This document shows, piece after piece, positions 33,490 through 41,341 of a stretch of 64,000 bases of DNA. The notes under the pieces were generated by a model. It saw nothing but the letters and a program-made list of their open reading frames with translations. It was not told the origin of the DNA and did not search any database. Origin of the DNA: Maribellus sediminis (GTDB lineage: Bacteria > Bacteroidota > Bacteroidia > Bacteroidales > Prolixibacteraceae); assembly GCF_011799805.1 (NCBI RefSeq), contig NZ_WXUB01000003.1:248001-312000 (forward strand). Reading direction: 5' to 3'. Position numbers and translations under genes: made by a program. Position 1 is the first letter of the stretch. Each line of letters begins with the position of its first letter.

Positions 33490-34110
33490 TTAAGATTCAG
33501 CACCTTTTTCTTCTTCCGAAGCTTCCTCTTCAACAGCAGGTGCTTCAGCTTCCGGAGTTTCTTCAACTTCAGCAACAACTTCTTCGCTTGCCTCTTCAGC
33601 AGCTTCTTCTGCTTCTTCCTCTGCAGTAGCAGCGGCAGCTTCAGCAGCTAGTTCCGCGCTTTTAGCAGCAAGGGCAGCAGCTCTTTCTTCGTTGATTTTC
33701 TTCTCAGCAGCCAATTGTTTTTGAACCTCTGCATCAGCATCACCTTTCAAACGATCAATTTTCGCCTGAATTTTTGCTTCTTTTTCAGCGATCCAATTGT
33801 CCAAACGCTTTTCAGCTTCGGCTTCATCGAAAGCTCCTTTTTTCACTCCACCCATCAGGTGTTTTTTGTACAATACACCTTTGTAAGACAAAATTGCCTT
33901 AACGGTGTCGGTAGGTTGTGCGCCTTTAACCAGCCAATCATAGGCTTTGTCAAAATCGAGATCAATAGTAGCAGGATCAGAGTTCGGATTATAAGTGCCA
34001 ATCCGCTCAATGTACCTGCCATCTCGTGGCGCCCTGCTATCAGCTACTACAATGTGGTAGTATGCGTAGCGTTTGCGACCGTGTCGCGCGAGTCTCATTT
34101 TTACTGGCAT
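33490..34110 (-). CDS. rpsP: 30S ribosomal protein S16 with long C-terminal extension
   Basis: 206 residues. The first 80 are canonical S16 ([42 protein letters not shown] ... [13 protein letters not shown]). The remaining 120 form a Lys/Glu then Ala/Glu-rich tail with low complexity, far beyond the usual 75-90 residues but common in Bacteroidota. The tail is predicted helical then acidic and disordered. S16 binds 16S rRNA early in 30S assembly. A TATCTTTG promoter element is upstream on the minus strand. Confidence 0.95.
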   Translation of the reverse strand: MPVKMRLARHGRKRYAYYHIVVADSRAPRDGRYIERIGTYNPNSDPATIDLDFDKAYDWLVKGAQPTDTVKAILSYKGVLYKKHLMGGVKKGAFDEAEAEKRLDNWIAEKEAKIQAKIDRLKGDADAEVQKQLAAEKKINEERAAALAAKSAELAAEAAAATAEEEAEEAAEEASEEVVAEVEETPEAEAPAVEEEASEEEKGAES

Positions 34111-34144
34111 AACTCTACTTTTTTTGTTTTTGAAAAATGTGGCG

Positions 34145-34152
34145 CAAAGATA
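34145..34152 (-). promoter_or_regulatory. Probable -7 element (TATCTTTG) of rpsP
   Basis: Minus-strand TATCTTTG, 34 nt before the rpsP ATG. No convincing TTG box at the usual distance. Confidence 0.45.
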
Positions 34153-34232
34153 GTATAAATTTCTGTTCCTGAAAGTTTTGTAGTGCTATTTTTGAACTCA
34201 CGGCATTTCTTAACCTTAATGCAAAAATTGGT

Positions 34233-34271
34233 TTAAAAAAGGATGTCATCTTTTAAAAAGATGACATCCTT
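34233..34271 (-). terminator. Long palindromic terminator of the OmpA operon
   Basis: AAGGATGTCATCTTTT-A-AAAAGATGACATCCTT, a 16-bp perfect stem with a single loop base, which in RNA would open a few A:U pairs to form a loop. It is followed on the minus strand by a T-run, about 58 bp past the OmpA-gene stop. Confidence 0.8.
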
Positions 34272-34328
34272 ATCCCGGCCGGAACAAGAAATAAACGAAT
34301 TCACTACCTCCGGATATCTCATACAAAA

Positions 34329-35021
34329 TCAATTCTCGCCTGCCTGCTCTTTGGCGGCTTCTATCATATCTTCGTTAGCGGTGATAGTAAATTCAACCCG
34401 GCGGTTTTGCGCCTTTCCTTCTTTTGTATCGTTCGAAGCTCTTGGCTGCGTTTCGCCCATTCCTGTAGATTTTAAACGGGAGGCAGCAATTCCTTTCGAC
34501 TTCAAGAAAGTAACAACCGAAGCTGCTCGTTTTTCCGATAAGGTTTGGTTGTAGGTTTCGCTGCCGTCGCTGTCGGTATGGCCAATTACAAGAATATCGG
34601 TATCGGCATATTTATCAAATATTTCAACCAGTTTGCCCAGGTTGGTCCGGGCAGCGCTGGTAAGATCGGAGCTGTTAAATTCGAAACGAACATCAGCGTT
34701 TTCATCCAGGATCAGCTGAATTCCTTCTTCACTACGCACCACTTCGGCACCCGGCATGGTTGTTTCAATTTCGGCGGCCTGTTCATCCATTTGGTGACCG
34801 ATTATGGCACCTGCACCTCCGCCAACGGCTGCACCGATCAAGGCTCCTGCCGCCCGGTTGTCTTTACCGCCAATAAGTGCACCTAAAGCCGCCCCGGCTG
34901 CTGCACCAATGCCGGCACCTTTTTGCGAACTATTCGCATTTTGTACCGATTTACACCCATTCAAAGTCATCCCCGAAATAAAAATCAGAAGAACCGCCCA
35001 AACTGTAATATTCCTTTTCAT
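34329..35021 (-). CDS. OmpA-family lipoprotein with glycine-zipper segment
   Basis: 230 residues. SpII signal peptide ending in LNGC (Cys23). Residues of about 35-75 are a glycine-zipper stretch (GAGIGAAAGAALGALIGG ... GAAVGGGAGAIIGHQM). The C-terminal domain is OmpA-like: FEFNSSDLTSAARTNLGKLVEIF, then VIGHTDSDGSETYNQTLSEKRAASVVTFL and GMGETQPRASNDTKEGKAQNRRVEF with the peptidoglycan-binding Asp and Arg. It should anchor the outer membrane to the cell wall. It is 3 bp downstream of the lipocalin-like gene and shares its terminator. Confidence 0.9.
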   Translation of the reverse strand: MKRNITVWAVLLIFISGMTLNGCKSVQNANSSQKGAGIGAAAGAALGALIGGKDNRAAGALIGAAVGGGAGAIIGHQMDEQAAEIETTMPGAEVVRSEEGIQLILDENADVRFEFNSSDLTSAARTNLGKLVEIFDKYADTDILVIGHTDSDGSETYNQTLSEKRAASVVTFLKSKGIAASRLKSTGMGETQPRASNDTKEGKAQNRRVEFTITANEDMIEAAKEQAGEN

Positions 35022-35024
35022 ATC

Positions 35025-35498
35025 CTAGTTTCTTATAAAATCATAATATATAGTAATTATACTCCCCTCGAATGTGGCATCCTGTGCCAAAACAAATTCA
35101 GTTTCATTTTGCGAAACCAGTTTCAGTTTATAACCTGTCTTCACATCTTTTGCTTTTGTTCCTTCGGGGATAAATTTCCATAAGAAATTTACCTCGTCGC
35201 CGTTTTCTTCCATAAACCACTTGATGGAGTTGGCCGAAGCACTGCAGCTTGCATCCTGGAAAGTGTAGGTACCGGAATTGTTATTACTGACAAAGCTCCA
35301 CCGGCTTCCTTCGAAACAACCGGGCGATGCCTGGTTAAACAACTGTTTTATTTTCACAATGCCTCCCTCGCTTGTTGTGATGGAAGACAGTGTCCAGTTG
35401 CCCTTTAAGCCTTTTTGGCTCGACCTTACCACTTTTGTTGAACCGCATGCCGCCAGTAAAAAAACAGCAAGCGTTAGAAATAGAAATTTAATTTTCAT
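35025..35498 (-). CDS. Lipocalin-like lipoprotein
   Basis: 157 residues with a lipoprotein signal peptide (FLTLAVFLLAACG; Cys about 18). A lipocalin-like beta-barrel core starts with LKGNWTLSSITTSEGG (the G-x-W motif) and runs to VKTGYKLKLVSQNETEFVLAQDA. Two Cys after the lipid anchor (in SPGCFEGSRW and DASCSASANS) could form a disulfide. Probably an outer-membrane lipid or hydrophobic ligand binder. Cotranscribed with the OmpA lipoprotein 3 bp downstream. Confidence 0.75.
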   Translation of the reverse strand: MKIKFLFLTLAVFLLAACGSTKVVRSSQKGLKGNWTLSSITTSEGGIVKIKQLFNQASPGCFEGSRWSFVSNNNSGTYTFQDASCSASANSIKWFMEENGDEVNFLWKFIPEGTKAKDVKTGYKLKLVSQNETEFVLAQDATFEGSIITIYYDFIRN

Positions 35499-35566
35499 GC
35501 TTTATTACTTTAATTTTTTGAGCGATTCTTGTGTTTATTTAAGTTTCTTCAACGACATACAATTTA

Positions 35567-35599
35567 ACAAAAAAGGAGACACATTGTTGCATCTCCTTT
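35567..35599 (-). terminator. Terminator of rfbB
   Basis: AAAGGAGA / TCTCCTTT, 8-bp stem with 12-nt loop, followed by a minus-strand T-run, 22 bp past the rfbB stop. Confidence 0.7.
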
Positions 35600-35621
35600 C
35601 CATCGTTTTTTCGAAAACGAA

Positions 35622-36674
35622 TTATCTTTTTACGTATTGTTCTTCGTAATATTTCTGGTAATCGCCCGAAGTTACATTTTCGAGCCATTCGGTATTTTCG
35701 AGGTACCACTCGATGGTCTTTTCAATGCCTTCCTCAAATTGCAGCGAAGGTTCCCATCCCAGTTCGTTTTTGATTTTTGTAGCATCGATGGCATAACGTA
35801 AATCGTGCCCGGCGCGGTCTTTCACATAAGTGATCAGCTTTTCCGATTCACCTTCAGGGCGTCCCAGTTTTTCATCCATTTTGCGGCACATCACCCGAAT
35901 AAGATCTATGTTGGTCCATTCGTTAAAACCACCAATGTTATAGGTTTCACCAATTTCTCCTTTGTGGAAAATCACATCTATGGCACGGGCATGATCAACC
36001 ACCCACAACCAGTCGCGAATGTTCTCTCCCTTTCCGTAAACCGGAAGCGGTTTATTATTTTTTATGTTATGAATAAAAAGCGGGATCAGTTTTTCGGGAA
36101 ACTGGTACGAACCGTAATTATTCGAGCAATTCGAAATCACGGTTGGTACGCCGAAAGTATCGAGATAAGCCCGAACAAAATGATCGGAACTGGCTTTTGA
36201 AGCTGAGTACGGACTATGCGGATCGTAAGACGTTTCCTCAGTAAACATCCCTTCGCTACCCAGCGATCCGTAAACCTCGTCGGTTGAAATATGATAGAAA
36301 CGTTTGCCTTCAAAACTGTCTTTCCAGATGTGCTTGGCTGCATTCAACAGGTTAACGGTTCCGATTACGTTGGTAAAAACAAATTCGGTTGGATTCGAGA
36401 TCGAACGGTCGACATGCGATTCAGCAGCCAGGTGAATTACACCATCAAACCGGCGTTCTTCGAAAAGTTTTTGAATAAAATCGCCGTCAACAATGTCGCC
36501 TTTTACGAATTCGTAATTCGGCTTATCTTCCACATCTTTCAGATTGGCGAGGTTACCGGCGTAGGTGAGCTTGTCGAGGTTAACGATTTTGTAGTCCGGA
36601 TATTTCTCCACAAAAAGTCTTACCACATGCGAACCAATAAATCCTGCTCCGCCTGTTATTAATATCGTTTTCAT
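35622..36674 (-). CDS. rfbB: dTDP-glucose 4,6-dehydratase
   Basis: 350 residues, extended SDR. NAD-binding GGAGFIGSHVV at 8-18, the family-diagnostic HLAAESHVDRS at about 84-94, catalytic THR/Asp-Glu STDEVYGSLG, and the Tyr-x-x-x-Lys pair in YSASKASSDHFVRAY. RDWLWVVDHARAI is the sugar-nucleotide site. It makes dTDP-4-keto-6-deoxyglucose for rhamnose or other deoxysugars in envelope glycans. rfbA, rfbC and rfbD are not in the window. Confidence 0.95.
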   Translation of the reverse strand: MKTILITGGAGFIGSHVVRLFVEKYPDYKIVNLDKLTYAGNLANLKDVEDKPNYEFVKGDIVDGDFIQKLFEERRFDGVIHLAAESHVDRSISNPTEFVFTNVIGTVNLLNAAKHIWKDSFEGKRFYHISTDEVYGSLGSEGMFTEETSYDPHSPYSASKASSDHFVRAYLDTFGVPTVISNCSNNYGSYQFPEKLIPLFIHNIKNNKPLPVYGKGENIRDWLWVVDHARAIDVIFHKGEIGETYNIGGFNEWTNIDLIRVMCRKMDEKLGRPEGESEKLITYVKDRAGHDLRYAIDATKIKNELGWEPSLQFEEGIEKTIEWYLENTEWLENVTSGDYQKYYEEQYVKR

Positions 36675-36700
36675 CCTAATTGTCTTTAATTAATTTGCTT

Positions 36701-37192
36701 TTAAACGTGTACCGACTGAGATGCCAAATTTAATAAAATCAGTGGTAACATCATCGTATAACTTATTACCTGAGACTTTAAACAGCGGACAAGCGTAAAT
36801 CCTGCCAAACATCGTTCCGTTTCATGCCTGAATCCAACAATCGGAGACAAATACAAATTTGTTTTGCGCTCTCCCTGATCAGTATCATTTGCGGTTCGAA
36901 AAATAAAAGTGCCTCCAAGCCCGGATTCTACAAAAAAGTTGGCTTTTCCAAAATTGCAAGTGAGTTGTAAAGGAAGATCAATCGGCAAGCTTGAATGTGC
37001 GGATTTCGGAGTCCATCCCAAACCCGATTGAAAAACAATTTTATATCGCTCGTGGGTAAAAACTGTTCGTGCAACATTGGCTGAAGCTACAATTCCTGTT
37101 CCCCCACCTTCGAATGAAAGGTAGGTTTTTGCTTCCTGTGCTGAACTAATCAATGTAAGCATGCATAGTGCGAAGGTAAAAAGACGTAACAT
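36701..37192 (-). CDS. Exported protein of unknown function, possible small beta-barrel
   Basis: 163 residues, not recognised. Signal peptide MLRLFTFALCMLTLISSAQ, then alternating hydrophobic/polar strands with Gly-rich turns (YLSFEGGGTGIVASANVARTVF, YKIVFQSGLGWTP, FVESGLGGTFIF, LYLSPIVGFRHE), a pattern seen in small outer-membrane barrels of the DUF3575/porin-like sort. It lies between galE and rfbB on the same strand but separated from galE by a hairpin. Confidence 0.55.
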   Translation of the reverse strand: MLRLFTFALCMLTLISSAQEAKTYLSFEGGGTGIVASANVARTVFTHERYKIVFQSGLGWTPKSAHSSLPIDLPLQLTCNFGKANFFVESGLGGTFIFRTANDTDQGERKTNLYLSPIVGFRHETERCLAGFTLVRCLKSQVISYTMMLPLILLNLASQSVHV

Positions 37193-37195
37193 TAA

Positions 37196-37227
37196 TAATG
37201 GTTTTCCATATTAACGGAAAACCATTA
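37196..37227 (-). terminator. Hairpin between galE and the small exported gene
   Basis: TAATGGTTTTCC / GGAAAACCATTA, a 12-bp perfect stem with 8-nt loop directly upstream of the ATG at 37192. It lacks a T-run, so it may act as attenuator or mRNA end protector rather than a classical terminator of galE. Confidence 0.5.
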
Positions 37228-37298
37228 CTATTATTCTAATATATTTCTGAGAATCACCTCAATGAAATAGAAGAATTGCGCAAAGGTGACTTTGTCTG

Positions 37299-38324
37299 CT
37301 AAATACCGCGCACTCTTTTTTCCCAGTTCCAGGCCGAAAGCAAAGTTTCTTCCAGTTCCTTTTCAGCTTTCCAGCCCAGTTCTTCGTTGGCAAAGGTAGT
37401 ATCGGCCCAGATTTTTTCGATGTCACCGGCACGGCGAGCAACGATCTTATAATTGAGTTTAACACCTGTAGCTTTTTCAAAACCATTTACAATTTCCAGA
37501 ACTGTTAATCCGTTTCCGGTACCCAGGTTAAAAATCTCGTAGTTCTTTTTGTTTTTGCCATTCAGCAGGCGTCCGATAGCCACCACATGGGCTTTTGCCA
37601 GGTCAACAACATTTATGTAATCGCGAATGGCAGAACCGTCGGGTGTATCATAATCGTCGCCAAAAACTTTTAGCTCATCGCGCAACCCGGCAGCAGTCTG
37701 TGTGATAAACGGCACCAGGTTTTGTGGTACACCCAATGGCAGTTCACCGATCAAGGCACTCGGATGAGCTCCGATCGGATTAAAGTAACGCAAGGCAATT
37801 CCTTTCAACCGGGGATAAGCTGCGATGGTGTCGTTTAAAATATCTTCATTAACACGCTTGGTATTTCCGTAAGGTGATTCGGCATCTTTTCGCGGCGTTT
37901 CTTCAGTTACCGGCAAAACGTCTGGCTGTCCGTAAACCGTACACGACGATGAAAAAACAATGTTTGCAACTCCGTATTTTAACTGGCAGTCCAGCAGGTT
38001 CATCAGCGAAACCAGGTTATTCCGATAGTACATGAGCGGCTTTTCAACCGATTCACCAACAGCTTTCGAAGCTGCAAAATGAATGATCGCATCAATATCG
38101 CTATTCCGACTAAAAAAATCATCGGTTTTAGCGGCGTCGGCAAGATCGAATTGCTCGAATGCCGGTTTTATCCCTGAAATTTTTTCGATATTATCCAGAA
38201 CATCAATACTCGAGTTCGAAAGATCGTCGACGATAATTACCTCGTAACCCGATTCCTGAAGTTCTACAACTGTATGCGAACCAATGTATCCGGTTCCGCC
38301 TGTAACTAAAATTTTGTTTGCCAT
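37299..38324 (-). CDS. galE: UDP-glucose 4-epimerase
   Basis: 341 residues, extended SDR. GGTGYIGSHTVVEL at about 8-21, IHFAASKAVGESVEKPLMYYRNN, VFSSSCTVYG with catalytic Ser, YGNTKRVNEDIL with Tyr-x-x-x-Lys, and RYFNPIGAHPSALIGE. It interconverts UDP-Glc and UDP-Gal for envelope sugars. A strong two-box promoter sits upstream (38347-38374). rfbB further downstream suggests a nucleotide-sugar neighbourhood, but the hairpin at 37196 separates the two. Confidence 0.95.
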   Translation of the reverse strand: MANKILVTGGTGYIGSHTVVELQESGYEVIIVDDLSNSSIDVLDNIEKISGIKPAFEQFDLADAAKTDDFFSRNSDIDAIIHFAASKAVGESVEKPLMYYRNNLVSLMNLLDCQLKYGVANIVFSSSCTVYGQPDVLPVTEETPRKDAESPYGNTKRVNEDILNDTIAAYPRLKGIALRYFNPIGAHPSALIGELPLGVPQNLVPFITQTAAGLRDELKVFGDDYDTPDGSAIRDYINVVDLAKAHVVAIGRLLNGKNKKNYEIFNLGTGNGLTVLEIVNGFEKATGVKLNYKIVARRAGDIEKIWADTTFANEELGWKAEKELEETLLSAWNWEKRVRGI

Positions 38325-38346
38325 TATTTTTTCTTGGTTTGAAGTC

Positions 38347-38374
38347 CAAAAGTATAAAATTCCACTGTGAACAA
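38347..38374 (-). promoter_or_regulatory. Two-box Bacteroidota promoter of galE
   Basis: Minus strand: TTG (38374-38372), 17-bp spacer, TACTTTTG (38354-38347), 22 nt from the galE ATG. Confidence 0.7.
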
Positions 38375-38472
38375 ATTATGATTATTGTTTGGATACGCCC
38401 GATTTCCAATTAATTAATCTAAAAAACCCGAAATGGCGATTTTTATTAATTTTACACCAAAATCCGAACAGC

Positions 38473-39687
38473 GTGAAAATAGACAGTTACATCCAACAGC
38501 TTTTACTGGATCACGAAATGGTGATCGTCCCGGGATTTGGGGTATTTATTTCTGAATATCAACCGGCTCAGGTCGATAACGAAAGTGATGAAATAAAACC
38601 GCCTTCGACCAAAACCGTTTTTAATCCGCAAATAAAAAATAACGACGGCTTGCTCGTTGGTTATGTAGCCGAAGCTACGCGAAGTTCGCATTTCGAAGCG
38701 CTTCAGAAAATAGAGAAGGAACGCGACAACATTCTTTACCAGCTCGACAAGGGAGAGAAAGTTGAACTTTTAGATCTTGGAATACTTTATTACAACGAAA
38801 AAAATGAATTGGTTTTTATGTCTGAAAAGGATAAAAGTCACTCGCTGGAATCGTTCGGACTGGAGGCTACTTCGTTAAAAGAACCGGAAATTGAAGAACC
38901 TGCAGAACCGGAAGCAGTAATCGAAGAAGAACAGACGGAAGAAGTACCTCCGGTAGTTGTCCCTGTTGAACCGGAAATAGATGAGCCGGATATTTCTGAA
39001 GAACTGCCGCAAGAAGAAGAGCAGTCGCAGGAAGAAGAACAGCCGGCTGAGGAATCAGTGGAAGAGTTGGAAGAACAGGAAGAATCACAGCCCGAAGAAG
39101 AGGAAATTGCCGGGGAAGAACCTATCGAAGAAAAAGAGGAGGAAGAAATAGTTGCAGTTGTTCCACCTGTTACCGAAGCTCCGGTCGCTGAAAAAGAAGA
39201 AAAGAAGCGAAAAGGTGGCTGGATCTGGTTGCTGGTAATTCTGATACCACTGATCGCTGTTTCTGTTTTTATTCTTATGAAAGACAAAACACCTGAAAAA
39301 CAGGTGGAAAAAGAAACGGTTTTAAACACTCCTGAAGAAAAACCTGAACCGGTTGCTGTGATTGATTCTACAATAAGTGATTCGACACAAATTGAAGTTA
39401 GCGATTCAATTTCTCAGGCAGAAGAACTACCAAAACAGGAGCCTGTTGTTGAAGAAACCGGGCCTAAATTTTACCTAATTGGAGGTAGTTTTAAAGCTGA
39501 AGAAAATGCCGAAACTTACCTGCAAACGCTAAAAGCAGATGGCTACGAACCGTTCCACCTTGGAAAATACGGCAGTTTTTACATTGTCGGAATCGGTAAA
39601 TACGATACGGAAGATGAAGCCCTTTCAGCCAAAAATGAATTTCTTGATAAAAATCCTGATTCGGGCATCTGGATTTTGGAAAAATAG
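38473..39687 (+). CDS. HU/CCDC81-like N-domain, acidic linker, TM, SPOR domain membrane protein
   Basis: 404 residues if the GTG at 38473 is the start; a frame from 38389 would add 28 unconserved residues, and a promoter-like TAATTTTA at 38447-38454 lies inside it. Residues 1-120 resemble the HU-family bacterial DNA-binding fold of CCDC81-type proteins (IDSYIQQLLLDHEMVIVPGFGVFISEY ... LLDLGILYYNEKNELVFM). A long Glu/Pro/Gln linker (130-245) leads to one TM (WIWLLVILIPLIAVSVFILM, about 249-268), a second acidic linker, and a C-terminal SPOR domain (about 329-404; FYLIGGSFKAEENAETYLQTL, GSFYIVGIGKYDTEDEA). SPOR domains bind denuded peptidoglycan at division sites. The protein thus places a nucleoid-protein-like domain on the cytosolic side and a septal wall sensor outside. 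Confidence 0.8.
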   Translation: MKIDSYIQQLLLDHEMVIVPGFGVFISEYQPAQVDNESDEIKPPSTKTVFNPQIKNNDGLLVGYVAEATRSSHFEALQKIEKERDNILYQLDKGEKVELLDLGILYYNEKNELVFMSEKDKSHSLESFGLEATSLKEPEIEEPAEPEAVIEEEQTEEVPPVVVPVEPEIDEPDISEELPQEEEQSQEEEQPAEESVEELEEQEESQPEEEEIAGEEPIEEKEEEEIVAVVPPVTEAPVAEKEEKKRKGGWIWLLVILIPLIAVSVFILMKDKTPEKQVEKETVLNTPEEKPEPVAVIDSTISDSTQIEVSDSISQAEELPKQEPVVEETGPKFYLIGGSFKAEENAETYLQTLKADGYEPFHLGKYGSFYIVGIGKYDTEDEALSAKNEFLDKNPDSGIWILEK

Positions 39688-39690
39688 TTT

Positions 39691-40239
39691 TCAGGAGTAC
39701 GAATTAAAACTGTAAATCTGATCGATGGGTTTGCGGATCTTCTTTCGGAGTTTGTAATCTTCAGGTGAATAGCCTAAAGTAATCAATAATCCAATTTTTC
39801 GCTTTGCCGGAATATTCAGCAGCTGCTGGATTTTCTTTTCGTCGAACCAACCGACGATGCAAGTTCCCAGTCCCAAGTCGGTAGCCTGCAAACTAAAATG
39901 TTCGGCGGCGATGCCAATATCGTATTGCGGATATTCCTGATTTTTTATAGTGCCACCAATTCGCGTAATTAGGCGTGCTTTCTCAATCACCAACACGGCA
40001 ATTACCGGAGCTTCCTGAATAAATTTGTTAAACGAAACGCTTTTACTGAATGTCGCTTTTGCCACTTCACTTTTTAAATCGGGCTCATCAACAATAACAA
40101 TTTTCCACGGTTGCGAATTACAGGCTGAAGGTGCCAAATGAACCGCCTCAACAATTTTCAGGATTTTTTCTTTTTCCACCGGTCGCGGCAAATATTTTCG
40201 CACACTCTGACGTTTATTAATTAATTCGCTGAATGACAT
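39691..40239 (-). CDS. Nitroreductase family protein
   Basis: 182 residues. FMN-binding RQSVRKYLPRPVEKEKI near the N-terminus, HLAPSACNSQPWKIVIVD, and the second half with DIGIAAEHFSLQATDLGLGTCIVGWFDEKKI are typical for NADH/NADPH-dependent FMN nitroreductases of the short Bacteroidota type. It forms a homodimer and reduces nitro- or quinone-like compounds; the true substrate is unknown. Its stop lies 3 bp from that of the convergent HU-SPOR gene. Confidence 0.85.
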   Translation of the reverse strand: MSFSELINKRQSVRKYLPRPVEKEKILKIVEAVHLAPSACNSQPWKIVIVDEPDLKSEVAKATFSKSVSFNKFIQEAPVIAVLVIEKARLITRIGGTIKNQEYPQYDIGIAAEHFSLQATDLGLGTCIVGWFDEKKIQQLLNIPAKRKIGLLITLGYSPEDYKLRKKIRKPIDQIYSFNSYS

Positions 40240-40306
40240 GGCAAATTTTAGTTATTTGATTTTGTAGAACTTGTAACAAATGTTGCAAACCTAATTTAAC
40301 AAATCT

Positions 40307-40672
40307 ATGAATATTCTTCTCTGGATCGCTCAGCTTTTTTTAGCCGCAGTATTTATTACGGTTGGACTGGCAAAGGCTGTGGTACGTATGGACCGGCTCC
40401 AAAAAGCCATGGATTGGGTGAACGATTACGAACCTAAAAAAGTCAGAGCCATCGGAATTCTGGAAACGCTCGGTGGATTTGGATTGTTCTTTCCCGGGCT
40501 GTACCCTATTCACGAACTTGTAATTCCGTTATCGGCCGCCGGACTGGCAATCATTATGGTATTTGCTGCTATCTCGAATTTTAACCGGGGCGAGAAACAG
40601 GAAATGATCACAAACATTGTACTTTTTGTTTTGACCTCTTTTGTCGTTATTGGAAGACTGGCGTTGGGATAG
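40307..40672 (+). CDS. DoxX-family membrane protein
   Basis: 121 residues, four membrane helices: LWIAQLFLAAVFITVGLAKAV, RAIGILETLGGFGLFFPG, HELVIPLSAAGLAIIMVFAAISNF and NIVLFVLTSFVVIGRL. The first TM motif LAxxFxxxGxxK is the DoxX/DoxD hallmark. Function is uncertain; DoxX proteins associate with quinone-linked redox or oxidative-stress systems. Divergent from the nitroreductase gene (67 bp). Confidence 0.8.
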   Translation: MNILLWIAQLFLAAVFITVGLAKAVVRMDRLQKAMDWVNDYEPKKVRAIGILETLGGFGLFFPGLYPIHELVIPLSAAGLAIIMVFAAISNFNRGEKQEMITNIVLFVLTSFVVIGRLALG

Positions 40673-40750
40673 ATCAGTTTTTAAAAAGATTCTTTTACTT
40701 CATTTCGTTCAGAATTACACTGTTTTACAACCTACATTTCTAAAAGACCT

Positions 40751-40776
40751 GTCATTCCGATCGAAGAGAGGAATCT
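40751..40776. repeat. GTCATTCC...GGAATCT interspersed hairpin word
   Basis: GTCATTCCGATCGAAGAGAG then GAATCT; ATTCC (40754-40758) pairs with GGAAT (40770-40774). I recognise this word as one commonly scattered in intergenic DNA of Bacteroidota; here it occurs once in the 247-bp spacer before the dodecin gene. Confidence 0.55.
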
Positions 40777-40919
40777 GAGTAAAATCCCGCAGAAAGTATT
40801 GATTTTCGAATTATCTTCGACAAAAGCAAATTCCCCGAAAATCCACAACATTTCGGCATTGAACACGTAAACGCATACACTTATTCAGCTACAGATTTAT
40901 TAACCAAAAATGAAAAGTT

Positions 40920-41129
40920 ATGCCAGACAGCGTTTACAAAATCATTGAACTTGTGGGAAGCAGCCCTGTATCATGGGAAAAAGCCGCAGAAAGTGCCATT
41001 GAACTGGCCTCAAAATCCTTACGCGACCTAAGAATTGCCGAAGTTTGTCAAATGGATATGCATTTGAACGACGGCAAGATTGAAGCCTACCGTGTAAAAC
41101 TCAAAGTATCGTTTAAATACCAGGGATAA
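40920..41129 (+). CDS. Dodecin family flavin-binding protein
   Basis: 69 residues. The pattern VYKIIELVGSSPVSWEKAAESAIELASKSLRDLRIAEV matches dodecin: one helix packed on a three-stranded sheet, with the conserved Trp (about 19) that stacks on flavin. Twelve copies form a hollow shell that stores FMN, riboflavin or coenzyme A derivatives. It stands alone and has no neighbour in flavin metabolism; an upstream DoxX gene and nitroreductase use redox cofactors, which is only a weak link. Confidence 0.85.
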   Translation: MPDSVYKIIELVGSSPVSWEKAAESAIELASKSLRDLRIAEVCQMDMHLNDGKIEAYRVKLKVSFKYQG

Positions 41130-41160
41130 AATCGGTTAGAAACACCATTCAAATTAAAGT

Positions 41161-41190
41161 AAAAAAAAGCGGCACCTTGTGAGACGCCGC
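41161..41190 (-). terminator. Terminator of the GH95-mtnA-mtnP operon
   Basis: On the minus strand GCGGC...GCCGC stem followed by eight T, about 150 bp past the mtnP stop. Two further small hairpins lie between (CCAACC-TTA-GGTTGG at 41204-41218 and GGTTAT-G-ATAACC at 41246-41258), so the transcript has a long structured 3' end. Confidence 0.7.
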
Positions 41191-41341
41191 CGGAAACTGT
41201 TCACCAACCTTAGGTTGGATGGTTTTATAATAGTACTAACTGAACGGTTATGATAACCTTGCTTTATGGCTTTGAAGCAGTAATGTTGTAAAAACAAACG
41301 CTGTGCCAAAATTCACATGGTTTTAATGTTCAGGAGCACTT

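Noticed and set aside
38838-39329. Ser/Gly-rich 163-residue frame on the minus strand
   Set aside because: It is the complement of the Glu/Pro-rich linker codons of the HU-SPOR protein, so the low complexity is a mirror effect.
41204-41258. Riboswitch-like pair of hairpins after mtnP
   Set aside because: They lie at the 3' end of the operon, not upstream of a gene on either strand, and do not match a SAM riboswitch layout; better seen as 3' structure before the terminator.
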